From NCBI RefSeq assembly GCF_009758125.1, contig NZ_WRXO01000010.1, positions 186,001 through 250,000 of the forward strand: 64,000 bases of DNA, given 5' to 3'. This DNA is from Chitinophaga oryziterrae. Lineage in GTDB: Bacteria > Bacteroidota > Bacteroidia > Chitinophagales > Chitinophagaceae. Positions 51,759-60,334 of this stretch are shown here, in pieces. The notes under the pieces were generated by a model. The model did no database searches. It had not been told where the DNA came from and was given only the letters and a program-made list of their open reading frames with translations. Positions within the stretch are counted from its first letter, which is position 1. The number at the start of each line of letters is the position of its first letter. The translations under genes were made by a program, and so were the position numbers.

Positions 51759-52586
51759 TTACCCTAATGCGATCCTGGTAAAACCTGTTACCTTCAGATC
51801 TGCGCTAACAGATTTCAGGTAATCAGCTACAGACTTATTGTTATCCTTAACAAAAGCCTGCTGTAACAGGGTATTATCCTTATAGAACTTGTTAATCTTG
51901 CCTTGTGCAATCTTTTCCGCCATTTCAGCTGGTTTGCCTTCAGCCTTGATCTGGTCAATTGCGATATCTCTTTCACGGGCAATCAGTTCAGCTGGTACGC
52001 CGTCTGCATCAACTGCAATCGGGTTCATCGCTGCGATCTGCATAGCTACGTCTTTACCTACTTCTTCAGATACAGGCTGGGAGAAACCAACCAGTACACC
52101 CATGCGGTAAGTACCGTGGATATAAGAAGTAACGGAAGCAGCAGTGATTTTTTCAAACTTAGCCAGGGTGATCTTTTCACCGATCTTAGCTACCTGATCA
52201 TTCACTTTATCTGCAACGGTTGCTCCATCCAGGGAAGCGGCACCCAGTTCTTCAACTGTGTTAACACCTGTGCTGATAGCGAGATCAACTATAGCCTGAG
52301 CAAATTTGATGAAGTCTTCGTTCTTAGCCACGAAGTCAGTTTCACAACCTAATGCTACTACAACACCAGATTTACCATCTGCCGCAGTTTTAGCAATGAT
52401 CACACCTTCTTTAGTTTCACGGTCGGAACGCAGCGCTGCTACTTTCTGTCCTTTCTTACGCAGGTAATCCACTGCTTTTTCGAAATCACCATCACTTTCA
52501 ACCAGTGCTTTTCTGCAATCCATCATACCTGCTCCGGTTTGCTGACGCAGTTTGTTCACATCAGCGGCTGTAATTGTTGCTGCCAT
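51759..52586 (-). CDS. tsf: Translation elongation factor Ts
   Basis: A 275-residue nucleotide-exchange factor for EF-Tu. The N-terminal domain is ADVNKLRQQTGAGMMDCRKAL; the core has VALGCETDFVAKN. It follows rpsB after 119 nt with a long hairpin. Length is normal for this family. Confidence 0.97.
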   Translation of the reverse strand: MAATITAADVNKLRQQTGAGMMDCRKALVESDGDFEKAVDYLRKKGQKVAALRSDRETKEGVIIAKTAADGKSGVVVALGCETDFVAKNEDFIKFAQAIVDLAISTGVNTVEELGAASLDGATVADKVNDQVAKIGEKITLAKFEKITAASVTSYIHGTYRMGVLVGFSQPVSEEVGKDVAMQIAAMNPIAVDADGVPAELIARERDIAIDQIKAEGKPAEMAEKIAQGKINKFYKDNTLLQQAFVKDNNKSVADYLKSVSADLKVTGFTRIALG

Positions 52587-52634
52587 AAATTATAATGAGT
52601 TTAAATGAATGAGGTTTTATTGTTTATCCATTCT

Positions 52635-52689
52635 AATGATCAATTGCGAATCACGGATCAAAGATGTCCACGACTCGCAATTGATTATT
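52635..52689. promoter_or_regulatory. Long hairpin between rpsB and tsf
   Basis: A 15-bp stem (52635-52649 with 52675-52689), interrupted inside by mismatches and a small inner stem. It lies within the rpsB-tsf spacer. It may process or attenuate the transcript, and shares AATGATCAATT with the hairpin at 48906. Confidence 0.5.
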
Positions 52690-52705
52690 TCTAGATTAAT
52701 CAGAA

Positions 52706-53743
52706 TTATCTTCCGCCACCAGGTCTTGGACCACCACCGGAACCAGCTGGGCGACGTTGTCCGCCTGCACCACCGCCACCGGGTCTTGTACCGCCACCAC
52801 CGGGACCACGGCCAGGACCACCAGGTCTGTTACCGCCGCCGCCACCGGGCCTGTTACCACCGCCGCCGCTGCCGCCACCGGGACCACGACCAGGTCCACC
52901 AGGACCACGACCAGCGCCGCCAGGACCACCACGACCAGGACCACCTGGTTTACGACCTCTCTCTCCACGATCATCACCACCTTCCAGCTCAAATTTCAGT
53001 GCCTGGTTGTCTGCTTCTTCCTCTTCTATAACGTCGTCAGTTTTTTCGCTAGCTCTTTCAGCCAAACCTTCTGCAATTGCTGCAGCAATATAGTTGGTGA
53101 TGATTGCTATTGATTTAGTGGCGTCATCATTTGCAGGAACTGCAAAGTCAACTTTGGTAGGATCTGAGTTAGTATCTACCATACCGAAGGTAGAAACACC
53201 CAGACGACGGGCTTCTGCCAGTGCAATGTGCTCATGGCTGATATCCACCAGGAATAATGCGGCAGGAACACGAGCCAGCTGAGCGATACCGCCCAATACT
53301 TTCTCCATTTTTTCCTTATCGCGCGTTAATGTCAGACGTTCTTTCTTAGTAATGCTATCGAATGTTCCGTCAGTCAGCATCTTTTCAATGCTCTGCATTT
53401 TCTTAACACTCTTACGGATAGTAGCGAAGTTGGTTAACATACCACCTAACCACCTTTCGGTAACATAAGGCATGTTCACACGTTTTGCAGCTTCTGCTAC
53501 GATTTCTTTAGCCTGTTTCTTCGTGGCCACGAACATGATCTTCTTACCACTCTTCGCGATAGATTTCAGGGCAGCTGCGGCTTCCTGTAAACCTTCAACT
53601 GTTTTGTTAAGATCAATGATGTGAATACCTTTCTTTTCTGCGAAAATATAAGGCAGCATCTTAGGATTCCACTTTTTCTTCAGGTGACCGAAGTGTACAC
53701 CTGCCTCCAGTAATTGCTGCTGTAATGAGGTATTATTTTCCAT
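52706..53743 (-). CDS. rpsB: 30S ribosomal protein S2 with a long Gly-rich tail
   Basis: A 345-residue protein. Residues 1-240 are a normal S2, with LLEAGVHFGHLKKKWNPKM, VTERWLGGMLTNFATI and VDTNSDPTKVDFAVPANDDA. An acidic stretch (238-245) and then a tail of about 90 residues (256-345) follow, mostly Gly, Arg and Pro (RGG-like: GRGPGG, NRPGG). S2 sits on the 30S back and binds S1. The tail is in frame and uses normal codons, so it is not a frameshift. It may bind RNA or replace contacts with S1. It lies between rpsI and tsf. Confidence 0.95.
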   Translation of the reverse strand: MENNTSLQQQLLEAGVHFGHLKKKWNPKMLPYIFAEKKGIHIIDLNKTVEGLQEAAAALKSIAKSGKKIMFVATKKQAKEIVAEAAKRVNMPYVTERWLGGMLTNFATIRKSVKKMQSIEKMLTDGTFDSITKKERLTLTRDKEKMEKVLGGIAQLARVPAALFLVDISHEHIALAEARRLGVSTFGMVDTNSDPTKVDFAVPANDDATKSIAIITNYIAAAIAEGLAERASEKTDDVIEEEEADNQALKFELEGGDDRGERGRKPGGPGRGGPGGAGRGPGGPGRGPGGGSGGGGNRPGGGGGNRPGGPGRGPGGGGTRPGGGGAGGQRRPAGSGGGPRPGGGR

Positions 53744-53817
53744 GTTATTGTAATCTGTTATAAAGGATCAATGTTAATAATCTGCGATCAGCGCTTAGCC
53801 TTACGCATTCACCACAA

Positions 53818-54207
53818 CTAGCGTTTAGAGAACTGGAAGCTTCTTCTTGCCTTACGTTTACCTGGTTTCTTACGCTCAACGCCTCTAGGATCACGTTTCA
53901 GCAAACCAGCCGCTTTCAATGCAGGACGGAACTCAATGTTCACCTCGCACAATGCACGCGCAATACCCAGTTTCACGGCTTCTGCCTGACCTTTGATACC
54001 ACCACCGGCAGCATTAACCTTTATATCAAATTTATCCAGTACGTCTACTGTTTTCAACGGAAGTTCAACCTGGTTCTGCAGGTAAACTAACGAGAAGTAT
54101 GTTTTATAGTCCTTGTCGTTGATGATAACGTTACCAGTACCCTTGCTGATATAGATACGGGCAACAGCTTCCTTACGACGACCAATGGTATTTTTTTGCT
54201 TTTCCAT
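53818..54207 (-). CDS. rpsI: 30S ribosomal protein S9
   Basis: A 129-residue protein: NTIGRRKEAVARIYISKGTGN at the start and the basic C-terminus KKPGKRKARRSFQFSKR reaching the P-site tRNA. It follows rplM after 14 nt, as in almost all bacteria, and is followed by rpsB after 74 nt. Confidence 0.97.
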   Translation of the reverse strand: MEKQKNTIGRRKEAVARIYISKGTGNVIINDKDYKTYFSLVYLQNQVELPLKTVDVLDKFDIKVNAAGGGIKGQAEAVKLGIARALCEVNIEFRPALKAAGLLKRDPRGVERKKPGKRKARRSFQFSKR

Positions 54208-54221
54208 GTATCAGAGAAGAA

Positions 54222-54665
54222 TTAGAAAGTTAAGGATTTAGGTTTCTGCGCTGTGTGCGGATGTTCAGCACCGGCATATACAAATAATTTTTTGTACATA
54301 GCACGTCCCAGGCGATTCTTAGGCAACATACCCTTTACAGCCCTTTCTATTACTACTTCTGGTCTGCGGTTGATCAGCTCCTTAGCAGTTTCTGCTTTCT
54401 GGCCACCTGGATAACCGGAATATGTAAGATATTCCTTGTCATGCCACTTATTACCCGTTAACTGCACTTTTTCAGCGTTGATAACGATAATAAAATCACC
54501 ACAGTCAGTATGAGGTGTGTAGTAAGGTTTGTTCTTACCTCTTAAAATGGACGCAATCTTAGCGCTCATCCTGCCCAATGTCAGGTTGGTAGCGTCTACA
54601 ATGTGCCAGTCACGCGTTACGGTTGCGTCGTTGGCCGATTTAGTCTTAAAGCTTAAAGTATTCAT
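54222..54665 (-). CDS. rplM: 50S ribosomal protein L13
   Basis: A 147-residue protein with WHIVDATNLTLGRMSAKIASILRGKNKPYYTP and the later GMLPKNRLGRAMYKKLFVYAG. It is the first gene of the translation operon. The strong promoter at 54723-54752 and a 5' leader with a hairpin precede it. Confidence 0.97.
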   Translation of the reverse strand: MNTLSFKTKSANDATVTRDWHIVDATNLTLGRMSAKIASILRGKNKPYYTPHTDCGDFIIVINAEKVQLTGNKWHDKEYLTYSGYPGGQKAETAKELINRRPEVVIERAVKGMLPKNRLGRAMYKKLFVYAGAEHPHTAQKPKSLTF

Positions 54666-54702
54666 TATAGTATATAATAAAATTTATACGTCTTACAAAC
54701 TA

Positions 54703-54719
54703 TCCCAAACAATTTGGGA
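54703..54719 (-). promoter_or_regulatory. Leader hairpin of the rplM operon
   Basis: TCCCAAA/TTTGGGA forms a 7-bp stem with a 3-nt loop right at the predicted transcript start, 38 nt before the rplM ATG. It may be the 5' end structure or part of an L13-type autoregulatory leader. Confidence 0.45.
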
Positions 54720-54722
54720 GGG

Positions 54723-54752
54723 CAAAGCTAACTTTCTTACTTTGAATAACAA
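54723..54752 (-). promoter_or_regulatory. Promoter of the rplM-rpsI-rpsB-tsf-pyrH operon
   Basis: On the minus strand TTG (54750-54752), exactly 19 nt, then TAGCTTTG (54723-54730). This is a perfect Bacteroidota consensus; the transcript should begin near 54716. Confidence 0.88.
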
Positions 54753-54908
54753 TGAATTTTGGAGACTTTTTTACAAGCACCCTCACAACAGATTGATTAT
54801 CAATAAATATTTTGACGATTAGTTATTAACACACATCCCCACTATTTAAAGTATACTATTTTCATACTGATAAATAAGGCTTAACACATTTATTATATAC
54901 TATATGCA

Positions 54909-54940
54909 AAAGCCGGAAGCATAACTGCCTCCGGCCCTGA
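54909..54940 (-). terminator. Hairpin downstream of the zinc metallopeptidase
   Basis: GCCGGAAGCA pairs imperfectly with TGCCTCCGGC, with a short loop, just before the metallopeptidase stop on its 3' side. On the minus strand a few T follow. It is a probable terminator of that gene. Confidence 0.6.
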
Positions 54941-54953
54941 TCTGATAAATATC

Positions 54954-55646
54954 CTAATCGCGGTGCCGGGAACCACCCATATATATTAATATATATTGAA
55001 ACAAGGTAACCACAGATGCCAGCGCTGCTACCACGTAAGTCATGGCTGCCCACCACAAAGCATCCTTGGCCTTGTCATGCTCCTCCCGCTTCATCAGGTT
55101 CGTACTGTCCAGCCAGGCCAGCGCCCTGCGGGAAGCATCAAACTCTACAGGCAGCGTAATCAGGGCAAATACCGTTGTTACTGCAAACAGGATAATCCCG
55201 CCCAACAACAGTGTCGGAAATACATTGATCAGCAGGATACCGCCCAGCAATACCCATTGCACCAGGTTAGAACTAAACTGAACCGCCGGCACCAATTTAG
55301 AACGCATTGATAACCAGGGATATGCCCGGGCATGCTGCACGGCATGACCGCACTCATGCGCGGCAACTGCTGCGGCAGCCACATTGGCCCCACTATATAC
55401 ATCAGGACTGAGATTCACTGTTTTATTGGCCGGATCATAGTGGTCGGATAGGAACCCATCCACGGAAACCACCTGCACATCGTAAATCCCGTTCTCCTTC
55501 AGCATCTTCTCGGCAACTTGCTTACCGGTAAGACCAGACGAGGTCGGAACCAGGCTGTATTCCCTGAATTTACCCTTCAACCGCAAACTAACCAGCATGC
55601 TGATACCTATAAATATCAGCGATACGATCATAATTCCAGGTGTCAT
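54954..55646 (-). CDS. YugP-type neutral zinc metallopeptidase
   Basis: A 230-residue integral membrane protein with helices at both ends and a central HExxH zinc motif (His97, Glu98, His101 in AAHECGHAVQHA). DYDPANKTVNLSPDVYSG precedes it. This matches the Zn_peptidase_2 (YugP) family. Its substrate is unknown; a role in membrane protein turnover is inferred. It is a single-gene unit with a -7-like box (TAGATTTG, minus strand) at 55674-55681. Confidence 0.9.
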   Translation of the reverse strand: MTPGIMIVSLIFIGISMLVSLRLKGKFREYSLVPTSSGLTGKQVAEKMLKENGIYDVQVVSVDGFLSDHYDPANKTVNLSPDVYSGANVAAAAVAAHECGHAVQHARAYPWLSMRSKLVPAVQFSSNLVQWVLLGGILLINVFPTLLLGGIILFAVTTVFALITLPVEFDASRRALAWLDSTNLMKREEHDKAKDALWWAAMTYVVAALASVVTLFQYILIYMGGSRHRD

Positions 55647-56245
55647 AATTATCGAATAAAGGTTTATTAACTACAAATCTACAGGTAGTAACATCAAATA
55701 AACATCCAATCCCCCCTCCTTCCAATCATTTGTGATTTCCTTAAGAAACGCCCCTTTTTTCTCTGCCAACCTGAAAATTAACACTGCCAATATGTCCTTA
55801 AAAGAAAATTACAACCCTTGTTTCCGGCCTTTCTGACAGATATAAATTATGTCACTATTAGAGATTTTTCATATATAAATCTAGGCTTCATCATTCCTAT
55901 TTATCAACCTTTTACGAACTTTAATTGAACGTATTATTAAATGCTTTTCTGCCCTGAAACATGCTATGGGAGCCGATCTGTCATACCCCTACCACCCATC
56001 AAAAGTTATTAACATCTATTAAATAAACTTTTTTATTCTGTAGCCATTTAGTAATTTAGACCTGAATTTAATGGGTTAGTAAGTAGAAAGAGTCAGCAGA
56101 AAATTCTGTTGGCTCTTTTCTTTTTTACTCATTTTCCTTCTCCCACATTTTTGCAACAGATCCACGCATTTTTTTCAATCACAATTACTTTTTTCACCAA
56201 CTTCTTACAACGAATTGCTTATAGTGAAAAACTTAACTTCGCGTC
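55647..56245. other. Long AT-rich intergenic region with an orphan terminator
   Basis: 599 bases without a convincing ORF. The -7-like box for the metallopeptidase lies at its left edge. A rightward terminator (56087-56119) lies in it although no rightward gene precedes it for over 5 kb. The rest is AT-rich. Confidence 0.55.
56087..56119 (+). terminator. Orphan rho-independent terminator
   Basis: A stem of about 14 bp (AAAGAGTCAGCAGA with TCTGTTGGCTCTTT, two G-T wobbles) is followed by TTCTTTTTT on the plus strand. The nearest upstream rightward gene ends at 50821, so it probably ends an unannotated short transcript. Confidence 0.7.
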
Positions 56246-57616
56246 ATGAAAATAAAAACCGCTTTTTTTTGTCAGCATTGCGGATACGAATCAGCTAAGT
56301 GGACAGGCAAATGTCCAAGCTGCGGACAATGGAATACTTTTGTTGAAGAGAAAGTGCAAAAGGATATTCCATTACGTAATATCAGCTGGCAGGAAGAAAA
56401 AGAAAATACCCGTTCCAATAATATTGTTAACCTCTCTGACGTAAGCGGTATTGAAGAAGAAAGATTATTAACGCCTGATGGAGAACTGAATCGTGTATTA
56501 GGCGGAGGCATCGTCCCGGGCTCACTGGTACTGGTTGGCGGCGAACCAGGTATAGGTAAGAGCACGCTCTTTCTGCAGAACGCGCTGATGCTGAAAGATA
56601 TAACAACACTCTATATCAGTGGTGAAGAAAGTGCGCAACAGATTAAAATGCGCGCAGATAGATTACAGATAAAAAATGATAATTTCTTTCTGCTTACAGA
56701 AACCTCTACGCAAACCATTTTCCAGGAAATAAAAAAACTCCGTCCGCAATTAGTGATCATCGATTCAATACAAACATTGCAATCACCACTCATTGAGTCT
56801 GCTCCCGGCAGCGTATCACAAATAAGAGAAACAGCAGCAGAGATGCAACGCTTTGCTAAAGAAAGTCATACCCCCGTTTTCCTCATCGGACATATCACTA
56901 AAGACGGCTCCATTGCGGGTCCTAAAATACTGGAACACATGGTAGATACTGTGCTGCAGTTCGAAGGCGATCAGCACTATGCCTACCGCATATTACGTAC
57001 CATCAAGAACCGCTTTGGCTCCACCGCAGAGTTGGGCATCTATGAAATGACCGGGCAGGGACTGCGGCAGGTAACCAATCCTTCCGAGATCCTGATCTCC
57101 CAGCGTGAAGACATGCTCAGTGGCGTGGCGATTGCTTCCACGATGGAAGGCATGCGCCCTATGCTCGTAGAAGTGCAGGCCCTCGTTACACAATCCGTTT
57201 ACGGTACTCCGCAACGTACCGTTACCGGCTTCGACCTGCGCCGGTTACAACTGCTGCTTGCCGTACTGGAAAAACGCGGCGGATTCCACTTCGGCATGAA
57301 AGATGTATTCCTCAACATTGCAGGTGGTATCAGGGTGGAAGACCCCTCTATAGATCTCTCCGTATTATGCGCCTTACTATCCTCTTACGAAGACATTGCT
57401 ATTGGGAGTAACATCTGCTTTGCAGGTGAAGTAGGATTAAGTGGAGAGATCCGTGCAGTGAACCGTATAGAACAACGCATAGCAGAAGCAGAGAAACTGG
57501 GCTTCGAAAAAATATTCATCAGTCGATATAATAAGAAAGGCGTAGACTTCAGTAAGTTCAATATTGAAGTGATAGCGGTAGGCAGGGTAGATGAAGTGTA
57601 CAAAGGATTATTTTAA
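56246..57616 (+). CDS. radA: DNA repair protein RadA
   Basis: A 456-residue RecA-like ATPase that helps branch migration in recombination. It has the N-terminal C4 zinc finger (Cys9, 12, 23 and 26: CQHCGYESAKWTGKCPSCG), Walker A (GGEPGIGKST, 98-107), the RadA-specific KNRFG motif (254-258) and a Lon-protease-like C-terminal domain. The length is normal. It shares 26 nt with the longest frame of comF, or is 37 nt from its preferred start. Confidence 0.97.
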   Translation: MKIKTAFFCQHCGYESAKWTGKCPSCGQWNTFVEEKVQKDIPLRNISWQEEKENTRSNNIVNLSDVSGIEEERLLTPDGELNRVLGGGIVPGSLVLVGGEPGIGKSTLFLQNALMLKDITTLYISGEESAQQIKMRADRLQIKNDNFFLLTETSTQTIFQEIKKLRPQLVIIDSIQTLQSPLIESAPGSVSQIRETAAEMQRFAKESHTPVFLIGHITKDGSIAGPKILEHMVDTVLQFEGDQHYAYRILRTIKNRFGSTAELGIYEMTGQGLRQVTNPSEILISQREDMLSGVAIASTMEGMRPMLVEVQALVTQSVYGTPQRTVTGFDLRRLQLLLAVLEKRGGFHFGMKDVFLNIAGGIRVEDPSIDLSVLCALLSSYEDIAIGSNICFAGEVGLSGEIRAVNRIEQRIAEAEKLGFEKIFISRYNKKGVDFSKFNIEVIAVGRVDEVYKGLF

Positions 57617-57653
57617 TTCGTACTTTCAGCAGGTTAATCAATCCATTGTTGAA

Positions 57654-58346
57654 ATGAGAAGCCTGCTGTCTTCTTTACTGCACTTATTCTATCCGCATGC
57701 TTGTGAGGGTTGCGGTACAGATCTTACATCTTCCGAAGAAATACTTTGTCTTACCTGCCAGGAGAAATTACCCCGCACCGGCTATCAGCATTACCCCGCC
57801 AATCCGGTGGCTAAAATCTTCCGCGGAAGGGCAGATATCTCTCATGCAATGGCGGCCTATTACTATAGGAAAGCATCCCTTTTGCAATCGCTTATCTACC
57901 AGTTCAAATATCACAACCGCAGGGATGTTGCGCTGCAACTGGGAAGGCAAACCGGGTACATGCTTTTGCAAAGCAAATGGTTACACGAAATCAACTGTAT
58001 CATACCCGTGCCACTTAGCAAAGCAAGGGAACGCCACCGTGGCTATAACCAGGCTGCATTACTGGCTGCCGGCATTGCTGCCGTCATAAAAAAACCGGTG
58101 ATTTCCCATGTGCTTACCAGGGAAAGCTACCGCTCATCCCAAACAAACAAGAACAGGATACTGAGATGGGAAAATGTAGAAGAAGCATTCTCACTGCAGC
58201 AGGCTCACGTTATCAGGAATCAACATGTACTGTTGGTGGATGATGTAATCACCACCGGGGCTACAACAGAAGCCTGCTGCCAGGTCTTATTACAGGAAAA
58301 AGTAAATGTGAGTATATGTTGCCTTGCTTACGCTAATCACTCTTAA
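57654..58346 (+). CDS. comF: ComF family phosphoribosyltransferase-like protein
   Basis: A 230-residue protein from the ATG at 57654 (the frame can start 21 codons earlier, inside radA). It has a zinc finger near the N-terminus (CEGCGTDLTSSEEILCLTCQ) and a PRTase motif (VLLVDDVITTGATTEA). ComF helps import of transforming DNA in competent bacteria. It follows radA, which may link it to recombination of imported DNA; comEC lies elsewhere in the window. Confidence 0.9.
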   Translation: MRSLLSSLLHLFYPHACEGCGTDLTSSEEILCLTCQEKLPRTGYQHYPANPVAKIFRGRADISHAMAAYYYRKASLLQSLIYQFKYHNRRDVALQLGRQTGYMLLQSKWLHEINCIIPVPLSKARERHRGYNQAALLAAGIAAVIKKPVISHVLTRESYRSSQTNKNRILRWENVEEAFSLQQAHVIRNQHVLLVDDVITTGATTEACCQVLLQEKVNVSICCLAYANHS

Positions 58347-58422
58347 CATCTTCTATTCATTTATTTACTTAATTTTAATAACAACACATTCACCTTTACA
58401 AACCACGATAAAATTTATCCAT

Positions 58423-58950
58423 ATGTTAAAAACATTGCTCATTTCAATGCTGATATTCATGAAAGCAGGTGCTATTTATGATTTTAAAGTAGATGCTGTT
58501 GATGGCGGCAAGATCAACTTCGCTGATTATAAAGGCAAAAAGATCCTGATCGTAAATACGGCTTCCATGTGCGGGAATACGCCACAGTATGCTGAACTGG
58601 AAAAACTCTACAAAAAATATGAAGGCAAACTGGTGATCATCGGTTTCCCGGCTAATAACTTTGGCTCACAGGAACCAGGCACTAACAAAGAGATCCAGGA
58701 GTTCTGCACAAAGAAATATGCAGTTACCTTCCCAATGGCAGCAAAGATTTCTGTAAAAGGATCAGATATCCATCCTATATATAAATGGTTGCTGGAAGAA
58801 AGTAAAGCAAAACATTTTCAACCAGAGGAAGTAACCTGGAACTTCCAGAAATATCTCCTGGATGAAAAAGGTAACCTGGTTGCTGTGTTTGCCCCCAAAA
58901 CACAACCTTTCGCTCCTGAGGTAATAGCTGCGATAGAAAAGAAATACTAA
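58423..58950 (+). CDS. Glutathione-peroxidase-family thiol peroxidase
   Basis: A 175-residue protein from the ATG at 58423 (the frame starts 33 codons earlier inside comF, without conservation). It has a short hydrophobic N-terminus (possible signal, 3-16), then FKVDAVDGGKINFADYKGKKILIVNTAS. The catalytic residues are Cys50 (ASMCGNTPQY), Gln83, Trp139 and Asn140, with resolving Cys95. This type reduces peroxides mainly with thioredoxin. It is probably exported. A terminator follows. Confidence 0.9.
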   Translation: MLKTLLISMLIFMKAGAIYDFKVDAVDGGKINFADYKGKKILIVNTASMCGNTPQYAELEKLYKKYEGKLVIIGFPANNFGSQEPGTNKEIQEFCTKKYAVTFPMAAKISVKGSDIHPIYKWLLEESKAKHFQPEEVTWNFQKYLLDEKGNLVAVFAPKTQPFAPEVIAAIEKKY

Positions 58951-58970
58951 TTACTTAAAATACCAGATTT

Positions 58971-59007
58971 AAAAGCAATTACGGGAGTATCCTGTAATTG
59001 CTTTTTT
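58971..59007 (+). terminator. Terminator of the peroxidase gene
   Basis: A 16-bp stem (58971-58986 with 58990-59005, loop GTA, one wobble) is followed by a T run. It lies 20 nt after the stop. Confidence 0.88.
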
Positions 59008-59038
59008 CATTTCTCCTTTTCTCCGTTAATTTGCACCT

Positions 59039-60172
59039 ATGCTTTTTTCCAACATCATAGGCCAGGAGGATATTAAGGAACAACTGATCAAATCAGTAGT
59101 GCAGAACCGCATGAGCCACGCAATTGTGTTGCTGGCTCCGGAAGGGACCGGCGGCCTTCCGTTGGGATTAGCCTTTGCACAATACCTTGTATGCGAAGAT
59201 AAACAGGCGGATGATGCCTGTGGCAAATGCCAGGCCTGCGTAAAAGCGGCTAAATACATCCATCCGGACATTCACTTCTCTTATCCGGTAATTCCCCGTA
59301 AACCAGGAGATAAACCTGTAAGTACCGACTATGCTGCTGAATGGAGGGAGTTTATTGTAGCCCAGCCTTATGGGAATGCTTACGACTGGCTACAGTTTAT
59401 CGGGGCAGAAAACAAACAGGGGAATATCACGGCTACAGAATGCCAGGACATCATTCACAAGCTCAGCCTCAAGAGCTTTGAAAGCCAGTATAAGATCTTA
59501 CTAATGTGGATGCCCGAGTATCTGGGGAACGAAGGGAACAGATTATTAAAGCTGATAGAAGAGCCACCAGCTAATACCCTTTTCTTATTAATAGCAGAGA
59601 ACCAGGAACAGATCCTGGCCACCATCCTCTCCCGTACACATCTGATAAAGGTAAACCCCTTACCAAAAGAAGTAATGGTAGAGGCGTTGATCTCACGCGC
59701 CCAGATACCACCTGCCAAAGCCCGGCAGGCGGCAACGATTGCTGCGGGTAACTACCGGGAGGCATTGTACCTGTTACAGAACTCAGACGATGATTACCAT
59801 GAGCTTTTACGCAACTGGCTCAACTATATCTTCACGAATAACCGCCCTGCCCTGCAGGAATGGGTAGACACCGTCGCTAAAATGGGGCGTGAAAACCAGA
59901 AACAGTTTCTCCGTTATTTCATCAACCTGCTGGAACACACCCTTCGCCTTAAATATATTGATAAGAGCCAGCTGGCATTTTCTGAAGAGGAAACAGACTT
60001 TGCTACAAAACTGCAAAAACTGGCCAACCTGCAACAGATGGAGCTGATCATGCAGGAGTTAGACAGCGCCTGTTACTATGTTGAGCGCAATGCCAACGCT
60101 AAATTATTGTTCCATGCGCTCTCTATCAAGCTACAGTACATCTTTAAAAAGAGGCCCATTCCAATGATGTAA
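59039..60172 (+). CDS. holB: DNA polymerase III delta-prime subunit-like clamp loader protein
   Basis: A 377-residue AAA+ protein. MLFSNIIGQEDIKEQLIKSV begins the clamp-loader fold; the P-loop is degenerate (APEGTGGLPLG, no Lys), which marks the inactive delta-prime type. A zinc-binding group of Cys follows (DDACGKCQACVKA), and the GNEGNRLLKLIEEPPANTLFLLI sensor region is typical. Delta-prime helps load the sliding clamp at the fork. It is followed by ricT, the same order as in Firmicutes (holB-ricT). Confidence 0.93.
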   Translation: MLFSNIIGQEDIKEQLIKSVVQNRMSHAIVLLAPEGTGGLPLGLAFAQYLVCEDKQADDACGKCQACVKAAKYIHPDIHFSYPVIPRKPGDKPVSTDYAAEWREFIVAQPYGNAYDWLQFIGAENKQGNITATECQDIIHKLSLKSFESQYKILLMWMPEYLGNEGNRLLKLIEEPPANTLFLLIAENQEQILATILSRTHLIKVNPLPKEVMVEALISRAQIPPAKARQAATIAAGNYREALYLLQNSDDDYHELLRNWLNYIFTNNRPALQEWVDTVAKMGRENQKQFLRYFINLLEHTLRLKYIDKSQLAFSEEETDFATKLQKLANLQQMELIMQELDSACYYVERNANAKLLFHALSIKLQYIFKKRPIPMM

Positions 60173-60235
60173 AAGCGCCTCAGCCGCATTTCCGCGGCAA
60201 CACCGCACTTTAGCACAATTTCCGCTATCTTTGTC

Positions 60236-60264
60236 ACTTACGTCCCTTTTGTATTACAAAGGGA
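60236..60264 (+). repeat. ACTTACGTCCCT motif, copy B, with hairpin
   Basis: It repeats the motif at 48725 (18 of 21 positions). Here it also forms a stem (TCCCTTT 60243-60249 with AAAGGGA 60258-60264) in the leader of ricT. A -7-like box (TATCTTTG, 60226-60233) is just before it. Confidence 0.6.
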
Positions 60265-60334
60265 AAGACGTACTTTAAAGCCGCCCGGGACAGATACCGG
60301 AAGCATATTCATTTAATACTTTAAACTAATTAAT

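Noticed and set aside
52700..53000. Frameshift or sequencing error at the end of rpsB
   Set aside because: The Gly-rich tail is in frame, ends in a normal stop and has RGG-like codons throughout. It looks genuine.
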